Assembly (NCBI GenBank): GCA_043228905.1
Contig: JBHGNT010000003.1
Location: 5,704,001-5,768,000 of the forward strand
DNA length: 64,000 nucleotides
Direction: 5' to 3'
DNA from: Azolla caroliniana
Taxonomy: Eukaryota > Polypodiophyta
Shown here: positions 52,249 to 61,339 of the stretch, in pieces
Layout of the letters: each line of letters begins with the position of its first letter
How positions within the stretch are numbered: position 1 is the first letter of the stretch
The notes under the pieces: model-generated
The model's database searches: none
The model's input: only the letters and a program-made list of their open reading frames with translations
What the model was told of the DNA's origin: nothing
Position numbers and translations under genes: made by a program

Positions 52249-52707
52249 TGTTGGGAGACAGGTCCCTCCGGATGGGAAGGGAGAAGAACGGTGCCGATGA
52301 ACAAACCGTATGAGGAGTACCCGGCAACGGAGAGCCGGATGGTACAGACCCGGTGAAGACCGGATGAGGAGTACTCAGCTACGGAGAGCCGGATGGTACA
52401 GACCCGGTGAAGACCGGATGAGGAGTACCCGGCTACGGAGAGCCGGATGGTACAGACCCGGTGAAGACCGGATGAGGAGTACCCGGCTACGGAGAGCCGG
52501 ATGATGCAGATCCGGTGAAGACCGGATGAGGAGTACCCAGCTACGGAGAACCGGATGAAGAGACATATTCGTAAATATGTTTCTGATAGTCCATCAAGGC
52601 TATATTTGTAAATAGCCGAAAAGTCATATTAGTATAAATATGACTTAGGGCAAAAATAGTTTTTTTGGTCATTTTCTGTTTTGCACGCCACAGAGAGTGC
52701 GTAACTG

Positions 52708-52748
<41 letters not shown>

Positions 52749-53018
52749 GACGTTGCCTCCGTTGTAACCGCCGCTTGTGGCGAAGATCTGTGAGCACGAG
52801 GTCGGTGCCTCAGTGAGCTCACTGTTGTATATTCTTACATAGTGACAGTTTGCAGCCTGTGGGCTGCCGTGGTTTTTACCCTAGTTTGGGGTTTTCCACG
52901 TAAACCTCCTGTGTATTCTCTTCTTCTTTGTGTCGTGTTTTATTTCCCGTTTTCTGTGTATCATTCTAAGCTCAGTTGTGGCCGAGCATTGCACATAAGG
53001 AACCTTGAGTTTCCGTCA
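52249..53018 (+). mobile_element. Solo copia-type LTR
   Basis: The LTR starts TGTTGGGAGACAGGTCCC and ends TTTCCGTCA at 53018, with 5-bp target duplications GCTCA at 52244-52248 and 53019-53023. It resembles the LTR at 49966 in its first bases and in the TATTAGTATAAATATGACTTAGG promoter-like block near 52628. It carries a 54-bp minisatellite, a (GA)n tract near 52709-52745, and no internal region. Confidence 0.82.
52309..52562. repeat. 54-bp minisatellite in solo LTR
   Basis: The unit beginning TGAGGAGTACCCGGCTACGG is repeated about 4.7 times, at 52309, 52363, 52417, 52471 and 52525, with few changes. Since 54 is a multiple of three, an 18-residue peptide repeat appears in translation, but it is not considered coding. 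Confidence 0.95.
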
Positions 53019-53023
53019 GCTCA

Positions 53024-53892
53024 TGCTAGAACTTTGGCACTTAAAGGAATTTTTGTCCCAACAATGCCATATTCTCTAGGGCCTTATGGTAAACATCATC
53101 CTCCAAACAAATTTTGAATTCCATTATTTTAGTAGCTAGGTTACATTTTAGTAGCTCGAGAGTGATTGACATTGTCTTTCTCTTGTCTCGTAAACAAAAT
53201 GGTACAAGATGGTATATTTCCTGCACATTGACCTTGAGGAATCTCTCCAGAAAAACAACCAATAAGAAGTAATATTTTGGAAAGGATACAAAAAAATCTT
53301 ATATATTTGGTCCAGACTAATGGAGACTAAGGGAAACTCTTGACGCATAGCAGAGGGTTGATTCAATGATTATGGCCCAAATGGGAGAGTGCCAAACCAC
53401 GAATTTCAAAGGTGGGGGTTTGAATCTCGTCACTCACAAAAATTTATTATAATTTCCCAAATTTTGGTTTTCATGGAAGTTAATACCACTTTTGTTGATT
53501 CATGGGAAAATAGTAAAATAACCCACTTTTATAGTGCCAACTTTTGCTAGATATAAATTGGAGTAGAGGGTTGAGGGTATCCAGTACTCTGCTTGGAAAT
53601 ACATGAATGAGTTCTTTGATAGTTCCACAAGAATATAAAACTTTTATCACGTGGAGATTGTTGTTGACTACTTCTTTTGTGTTGAGTCTTTTCTGGCGCT
53701 CTTGGCCTACATGAAAGAACATCTCCATAGATTCTATGGGAAGACATGTTTTTATTCATGGAGAACCTTGCCACGAACTTCCTTGATGTCAAGTAGGGCA
53801 GTTGACGTTTGCCATGAAGGACCTTGATCCAGCAAGACACATTCTTGGGATGAAGATAAGTCAGAATCGAAATCGATGACAATTGTTTTTGT
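53024..53892. other. Stretch without recognised gene, one tRNA-like motif
   Basis: Minus-strand open frames (for example 53041-53262 and 53547-53897) match nothing I know. Near 53360-53436 on the plus strand, the words TGGCCCAAATGGGAGAGTG and GGGTTTGAATCTCG have A-box and B-box character and suggest a SINE head. Confidence 0.4.
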
Positions 53893-54713
53893 CTCAATCC
53901 GACTATATTGGACGTGTATTAGAACGCTTCAAATGCATTCGGCCAAATCTACTTCGACCCTGCTCCCCATTAATCTTCGCCTGTCTTAGCGAGACTATTC
54001 GACATCCGGTCCGGAGGGGGAAGCTATGAAGTCAGTACCATATGCATCGGACGTCGGCTCCTTGATGTACGCGATGGTCGCGACACGGCCTGCCATTACT
54101 CAGGTCGTCGGAGTCGTTAGCAGATTCATGCACAACTCTAGTCAATCGCATTGGAACGTAGTAAACCATGTGTTCAGATATCTAGTGGGCACAAAAGACT
54201 ATGACATCCTATTCGGCCCAAATGACACCTTAAGCGTAGTCGGATACACCGACTTGAACTTTGCTGGTTGTGTGGACAGTCAAAAATCGACAATCGGATA
54301 TTGTTTCAAATTCGGTAATGGAGCAATTTCATGGAAATCGAAACTTCAAGAGTGCACTGCAACATCAACGACCGAGGCCGAACATGTAGCCGCGTCCGAT
54401 GCAACAAAAGAGGCCTTATGGCTCGGTCGACTAGCTTGCACGTTTCGATAAGCTAAATTTGGCTTGGCTTCAGTTGTGTACAATGACAGTCAAGGTGTTG
54501 TCACTATGTCGAAAAATCCGGTTCAGCACAACGCCTCGAAACACATCGATGTGAGATATCACTTTGTTCAGGACCACGTCATTTTAGGGAAAATCAACCA
54601 TGAGAAGACACCTACAGCCGATAATGTCGCAGATGGGATGACCAAGTGTCTTTCGACAGATCGATTTCGATCCCTTCGGCATAAGATGGGCGTAATGAAT
54701 AATCAGTCTGATT
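53893..54713 (+). pseudogene. Copia RT end and RNase H
   Basis: The plus strand reads LSQSDYIGRVLERF at the RT-RNase H connection, shifts frame, then runs from 54026 through VPYASDVGSLMYAMVATRP, GYTDLNFAGC (RNase H Asp), KSTIGYCFKFG, TSTTEAEHVAASDATKEA and, after a stop at about 54449, VVYNDSQGVV, KHIDVRYHFV and ADNVADGMTK, ending at 54713. This is the full C-terminal portion of a copia polyprotein with at least two breaks. An LTR follows at 54927 after a purine tract. Confidence 0.9.
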
Positions 54714-54926
54714 GAATCAGACCCTCAAGATGGTTTCGAACAATCATCATCGACATTTCAAGGTTTGGTCTCAGTTCCTTCGACCCCGGTCAATTCGACC
54801 TTCTGTTTTTCGAAGATTATCGACTCAAACAAAAATCTGATTTGTTTGACAACCTTGTACAAATCTGTATTGTCCATTTACTTTAATTATTACAGATTTT
54901 CGTTGTATATGCCCATTACAGGGGAG

Positions 54927-55257
54927 TGTCGAATATTGGTCTATAATGGTCATATTCACATTGTATCGTGGAAAAACTAGATTTAGGACAATTTTGTAAA
55001 TATGTCAATGGGTTGTTGCCATAGCCCAGTTAGTATATAGTGGGCTTCGTAACCTAGTTTGTGGTTGCTATGGTTAGAGAGTTGTTGTCGCCATTGTACT
55101 ATAACCACTCAATAAAAACTATCATTGCTTTGTGTGCCTCTCTCTCTCTCTCTCTCTCTTTCAATTTGTTCTTTGATCTTGCTTTCACTTGTACTCTCAG
55201 TGATCTTCATCTCAAGGTGTTGTTGATGTTCCACACTGACGGCCTTAGTTCCCAACA
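54927..55257 (+). repeat. Copia 3' LTR
   Basis: After ACAGGGGAG (polypurine tract) the sequence begins TGTCGAATATTGG and runs to about CCCAACA at 55257. It includes a CAATAAAA polyadenylation-like signal near 55109 and a (CT)n tract at 55139-55158. The start is secure; the exact end is approximate, as no partner LTR is in view. Confidence 0.7.
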
Positions 55258-55689
55258 GAGGTAGTTGTCAAATACAACCGAGCTACTAACTCAGTATTAC
55301 ATTAGTTTCTTTCTCACACTCTCTCCCTTACTCTCTTAGCCACTTACAAAACAAGTAGAAACAATATGATATGTTTCTTCCACACTACTCTTGATACAAA
55401 GAGTTCTAGCACCAACAAGAGTCAGAGATTAGCGCTTATTCACTAAACACTTTAGCTAATCTCTCTTGAGCTCTTAGTTATAAAGAAGGAGATTCAGAAA
55501 AAACTTAAAAGACATCACAAGGTGGCTTTTATAGCTTTTACATCATGAGTGTGGTCATTTCACGCTAAATTCCTTAGCTTGCCTTTCCTTCTACTCCTTT
55601 TTTTGTAGACTTTATTAGTCACTCGGTGTCCATGGTTGATGCACTCTTCTTCACAACATGTATGTTGCGTACCATATGCTTAACAATGC
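55258..55689. other. Non-coding stretch
   Basis: The sequence is T- and C-rich, with CTCTC tracts that could be a minus-strand LTR fragment. No termini or genes are supported. Confidence 0.35.
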
Positions 55690-57060
55690 CAATGAAGAAG
55701 AAAGCGGTCGAGGAAAGAGAATGAGATGGAAAGAGAGGTGATCGGGAATGGGCCATGATCAAGATGTCATGGACGCGAGGGAGCGAAGTGGAGATCTTGA
55801 TTGCACAACTAGAGGAAATCTTGATGAAACAAGTGAAGGAGCAAAAGCCAAAGAAGACCAAGAAGTGGGTCAAGGAGGAAAATCACACAAAGGAAGCTAC
55901 AAGATAGTGCCCCAAGAGAGTCCTCGGTGCTAGAGAAATGGATTGGAGAACCACATGGAGTGGTGTCAGGTGTGGCCACAAGATTGGGTGGTAGTAGCAA
56001 GTAGATTTCTCCATGACGACACCGAGGAATGGTACCTTCGGGAGAAGCCCCTTCCAGAAATGGGAAGATGTTGAGTTAGCAATTCATCTCAAGGGATGAG
56101 CCCTCAAGGGGGAGTGAAGGATGGGAGATTTTATCGCATGAGTTTGGGAAACTTGATTTATACATTTCTAAGTATAAATGGATAATGAGTTTGGTGTTGG
56201 ATGTTGATAATTGTGACATGTTAGATGGCTTTCTTGAAGGAATGCAACCCTCAGCGAGAGAGGAAGTGGAAAATGGGAACCGTCAACTTGGGAGGAAACG
56301 ATCAAGATCATAGAACAAGTGGGAGATGGGGAGGCCGCCCACCACAAAGACCCTAGGTGAGAAAGGGATTCCCCTCGAGAGTCAAGAGCCCAAGTGGAGA
56401 CCATGATTGAGATGGAAACAAAAGAAGAACCAACTGAGGAGATCAAGCGAGAGGCAAAAGAGGAAGAGTCCCCAAAGCAAGAGATCCAGATCGAGGAAGA
56501 GATACAAGAGGAAGGAACCGATGAGGTTGACATCAATATCGAGATCGAGATCGAGGTCAAGGTGGAAACGATCAAGTTGCGAGAATAGGAGGCCTTAGCA
56601 TGAGAGCTCAAGGTAGAGAAGGTCGAGCAAAAGACTAAGGTAGAAGATATCTCCCAAGGAACCGTGAAGCAAGACCTTTGAGACCGAGGTCAGAATTGGG
56701 ATTAAGGACTCAACCATAGTGGTTGAACAAGAACACAAAAAAGGCTTGGGAAAAGAGGTTGAGAACAAGGCAGAGGAACAAGAGGCGAAACCAAAGGGAC
56801 CCCTCAAGAAACCTTGAGACAAGAGACTGAGCTCGAGGTGACCAAGCCAAGGACCAAGAGTGGTGAATGAGAATGAGATTGACCAAGGAGCAAGAAAAGA
56901 AGGCAAAGGAATCCCCCAAGGGGATCGCAAGAAGAGGATCAAGAATGACTCAGAGAGGTCAAGGTAGAGACCCAAGCCATGAAAGCGCTTGGGAATATCT
57001 TGTGAGCTTGATGGGACTCAAGCTCCATGGGACTTGGGTGAAGGTGGTGTTTCTAGGTTA
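55690..57060 (+). pseudogene. Gag-like, Glu/Lys-rich retroelement debris
   Basis: Plus-strand frames with many stops are rich in Glu, Lys and Gln. Near 56190-56270 a block DVDNCDMLDGFLEGMQPSARE resembles the middle of a gypsy gag. A long acidic stretch (56394-56588, EEPTEEIKREAKEEESPKQE) follows. This may be a decayed gag with a low-complexity region. No zinc knuckle or pol motif was found, so the assignment is weak. Confidence 0.4.
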
Positions 57061-57369
57061 TCCCAACTAGGACACAATCCCAATCTAGATTGGGACTCGC
57101 CAAGGGACCCAGTCCCAATGGGTAGTCCTAAGGGACCACCCTACAACTAGTCCCAATGGTCATATTTAGCCTATATAAGGAGTATTACGCATTTGCAACC
57201 ATTCCTAGATTCTAAGATGCACTCTCACTCTCTCATATTCTCTCATTGTCATCTTGGCTCTATCAGGGATTATCGAACACAGAAGGGGAAGCATAGAGGA
57301 ATCTACAGGATCACGTTAGGAATAGACTAATAGAGAGTGAGTGAGTGTTTACCGAATATACTCGGTACT

Positions 57370-57923
57370 TGTATTTGTAAGCTACACTTTAATCAAATAT
57401 ATACATATATTTTGTGGGTAATCTTGGTGTTCTGTTTTGTCTAGATTCGTCTATATCTATTTTCATATATAAGTTTGGCCTGTGTAAAGGACGTAAATAC
57501 TGATCGGTTGTGGCCGATCTCGCGGCGTATCCTTCTTAATTCCCAGATCATGATCCTACCCCAAGTGGGACAATCTAACTAATGATCATGGGCCCCAGGA
57601 AGTCACATTCCATGTAACGACCCGATTGACGATCTCGGTAGAACATTGTATTTGTAAGCTACACTTTAATCAAATATATACATATATTTTGTGGGTAATC
57701 TTGGTGTTCTGTTTTGTCTAGATTCGTCTATATCTATTTTCATATATAAGTTTGGCCTGTGTAAAGGACGTAAATACTGATCGGTTGTGGCCGATCTCGC
57801 GGCGTATCCTTCTTAATTCCCAGATCATGATCCTACCCCAAGTGGGACAATCTAACTAATGATCATGGGCCCCAGGAAGTCACATTCCATGTAACGACCC
57901 GATTGACGATCTCGGTAGAACAT
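57370..57923. repeat. Perfect 277-bp tandem duplication
   Basis: The segment starting TGTATTTGTAAGCTACAC at 57370 is repeated at 57647 and appears identical throughout by eye. The sequence looks LTR-like, with GGTTGTGGCCGAT as in other LTR ends nearby. It is either a very recent duplication or an assembly artefact. Confidence 0.95.
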
Positions 57924-60353
57924 CGTGATCTCGACTCTCTACCTTGACCCGATTACTTAGGAGGGGTAATCGAAGGTGTTCTCTAGGAGAGCGCAACACT
58001 CTGAGTGGTGGATTGTGGGTTGTCCCAATTATAATGAAATATAACTATGATTTGTGTCCTAATTGGTGTCCCCACTATGTTTTCTTGTGGTTTTGAAACC
58101 CCCATAATCTAGGGGCATAACATACAACACATTTCAACATTTTATAGCCCCATCAATCGATGGATCATTTTGAGGTTTTCTGATTGCAATGAAGTTTTAC
58201 TTTCTTCCAACATAGATTTGAATATGTCAAAATTTGGATGCCAAGATTATTGATTGACATTTTGATTGGAAACTTGAAGTTGTAGAGCATGATTTCTTGG
58301 CCATTTTACATAGAAACATATCTAAGATATGACTTTAAGATAAAATGAAACCAATTTTTAAGCCATAACGCATGGGACTTGTGTTTTCCTTTTGCATTTC
58401 GGAAAAGTTGGTTATGAGTTTATGCTTTTCCTATGAAAAAACTATAAAATAAGGGCATTGGCTCATATTCATGGAAGGGAGCTTTTGGAGTTAGTGTGTT
58501 GATAGCTCTTTGGGAAAAGAATCGTAGGATAACTTTTTGCGATGAGTGTTTTGTTAACATCTTGGAGCAAGTTGAAATAAGGAAGTTGCCACATCAAAAT
58601 TAATTCACTCATTGTGAAGAGAGGACGGTAAATCAATCGACCATGATCTGTACCTAAACAAACTTAGAGTGACACTCCTGTGGTAAAAATGTTCTCCGAC
58701 ATAATAAAATAGTCTATCCTTCTCTTGAAACGTCAAAAACCTCCATAAGCCCATAGATAGACTTATAATTTGGCAAGGTATGTGAAAGATGTATCATTAT
58801 TATTTACCTATTAAGGAAATGATCATTTCAAACAACTATGCATACTTATAAAGATTATTTGAATAAATAAGGTTTTCTTGTGTTTTGGGGTTGCTATCTC
58901 TTTAAAAAGGGGAAGGTCTTATATTGACCTTTTTGTTCGTTGTAGCACAATATTATTAAACTGACCCTAGATCATCAACTTCGATCTGATGTTGAAAGTG
59001 GCCATTATTGCTCAAATATTTTTAGAATTCCTAAAAACTTATAATTTGATCTTAAGGTTTGCATTTGTGACACAAGAGGCATGTTCAATTACTACTACAC
59101 GTTTTAAATGAAACACGTCCTTCTAATCTACATCCACATTTTTATTGTTTTTTTTTACAAGAAAGATACACCTTAGTATGTTACTTGAGAAATGTACATA
59201 TAGAAAACAGAAGGAGACATTTCATCTCACCTCTATTGTAATACAAAAGCTAATACCAACATCTGATCAAACAGATGATATCATATAAGAAACGAGAGGA
59301 GCACAAGCTACAAGCTATGCAATAAAAAAGAAGGTATGACATAATTCCACCTCAAAAATGCTTGTGTTTCATTAATATTCAATCATTCCATAATTTGTTG
59401 AACACATTACATATACTTTGTCAAGTCATTATTATGGTGTTCATCAAGGAACAAAACTATGAATTTGTTAAACATGGAAGAGGAAGGAATTTGTACCACC
59501 AATTTGGCGTCCTTGGGTTGGTTTGATGAAACATAAAACAATGGAGTGCACAAAATAAATAAATATCCAAGGCTATGAAACTAGTTTGTAAATCTCAATG
59601 TTTACTAAATTCAATACTCTTGTACCACATCCTTGGATACAACATTGAAAACGTAAAATGTACTTAACTAAACAAAAAAAGTAATAGGAATGGCTACAAC
59701 TGTCAGGAAATTAGAGCCATGACACGTTGTAGATGTATGCAAAATTTGACACTCTAGTGACAAATTTTTTAAAGTGATCTATGTAGATTTTAGTTGTTTT
59801 CTCCTACTATCTACTTATTCTTACCTTTTCTCAAACAAAAATAACCTCTAAATGGTTGTGAAAGAAGCATTGAAGATGGTCACATCATGAAATAGGAAAC
59901 CTTATGATTTTGGCTTGGCTTTTGATGTTACTATTTTGTTGTTCAAAAATAATGAAGATGAAAAACATTATGTTAAAGGTATGGAGTAAAAGTCTAGGTA
60001 CAAAGGGTATCGTGTTGAAAGCCCCGCCTTGCAAGGGTAGCACATTGGCCCAAAAAGATTGAAGGGTAAATACATTAGGTGTATACCAACCAAGACTCGA
60101 ACTTGAACTCTTGCATTTGAGGATCTAATCTTGGCCTCATGGACCTTTGTGACTCCATCTTGTTAACTTGTTATGGTTAAGAGATTAGCATGAGCCCATC
60201 CTTATTTCTTTGATTAGTTACCATTCATGCTAATCCACGAGTAGTGCACAAACTATACCACACACATGTAACAAACGATATGTTTTCCGCAACCCTAGCG
60301 GGATTGGGGATCGAGACTTGATGCTATGCAGATTTTTTTATCTAACAAGTTGA
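57924..60353. other. AT-rich intergenic stretch
   Basis: No gene is supported over these 2.4 kb. A minus-strand tRNA-like B-box (GAGTTCAAGTTCGAGTC) lies near 60085-60110 and may be an old SINE. The first 200 bases may still belong to the LTR-like sequence to the left. Confidence 0.4.
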
Positions 60354-60840
60354 TGCATTCATTTCTCCCTAGTTACTAGATGGTCGTAGGCTAGTTGAAT
60401 TAGATTAGTGAAGTCAGGTTATAGAGTGGAGTCTACAACGGGGACATCGATGGCATTGGGATTGGTGTGTCAGGCATAACCAATCAATGGCATGACGATT
60501 CTCGAGTTAGCAAAATCAATCGATGGCTTGAAGATTCACAGGCTGGTAAAACCGATCGATGGCGCATTCATTTCTCCCTAGTTACTAGATGCTCGTAGGC
60601 TAGTTGAATCAGATTAGAGAAGTCAGGTCATGGAGTGGAGTGTGCAACTGGGACATCGATGGTGTTAGGATTGGCATATCAAGCAGAACCAATCGATGGC
60701 ATGAAGATTCTCGGGGCGGCAGAATCGATCGATGGCGTGAAGATTCACGGGTCGGCAGAACCAATCGATGGCGTGAAGATTCTCAGGACGGGAGAACCAA
60801 TTGATGGCTTCAAGAGTCGCGGGTCAGTAGAAACCATCCC
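60354..60840. repeat. Nested tandem repeats (about 208 bp, and 36 bp)
   Basis: A block starting GCATTCATTTCTCCCTAGTT occurs at 60354 and again at about 60562. Within and after it, 36-bp units of the form ATCGATGGCNTGAAGATTC recur (60680-60820 and 60490-60560) with changes. Confidence 0.85.
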
Positions 60841-60881
60841 TCTGGGACAAAACCGGGTCACATAACAATTTCCGACTCTCT

Positions 60882-60884
<3 letters not shown>

Positions 60885-60922
<38 letters not shown>
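60885..60922. repeat. (CT)n microsatellite in DOMON gene upstream region
   Basis: A run of about 19 CT units lies roughly 420 bp before the ATG at 61340. A (CCATCG)n tract follows at 61020-61044. Both may lie in the promoter or 5' leader. Confidence 0.9.
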
Positions 60923-60927
<5 letters not shown>

Positions 60928-61339
60928 TGTTTTGATTGACTTAGAAAATGAAGGAAAACCATACACATGATTTCTGCTGCCCTGCTCTCCTCTGTCCTGC
61001 TCTCTGCGCCATCCCCGTCCCCATCGCCATCGCCATCGCCATCGAGTAGAATCTGACATGATTCCATAGCCACCCCCCAACTACGCTTCCCTCCGGCCTC
61101 AACAGTTAGAATCCGTTCTCGTTCCCCCTCCTATAATGTAGATCGCAAGCGCCTGTTAAATTGGAAACGTGCGCGACCTTCCTCATCTGATCAAAACTTA
61201 GGCCTTGATCTGATCACGCGCAGGCCTGGATTCGATTCATTTGAAATACCCGTCGTATTCTTCTTTTCTCTTCCAGATCTCAGAGGAAGGAAGGAAGGAA
61301 GGAAGAAGGTAACAGAGCAGAACAGAGCAAACACATTTG

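Noticed and set aside
52310-52504. Repeat protein with 18-residue units
   Set aside because: The unit length is simply 54 bp within a solo LTR; there is no evidence of translation.
56394-56588. Acidic coiled-coil protein gene
   Set aside because: The open frame is short, surrounded by stops, low in complexity, and better explained as gag-like debris.
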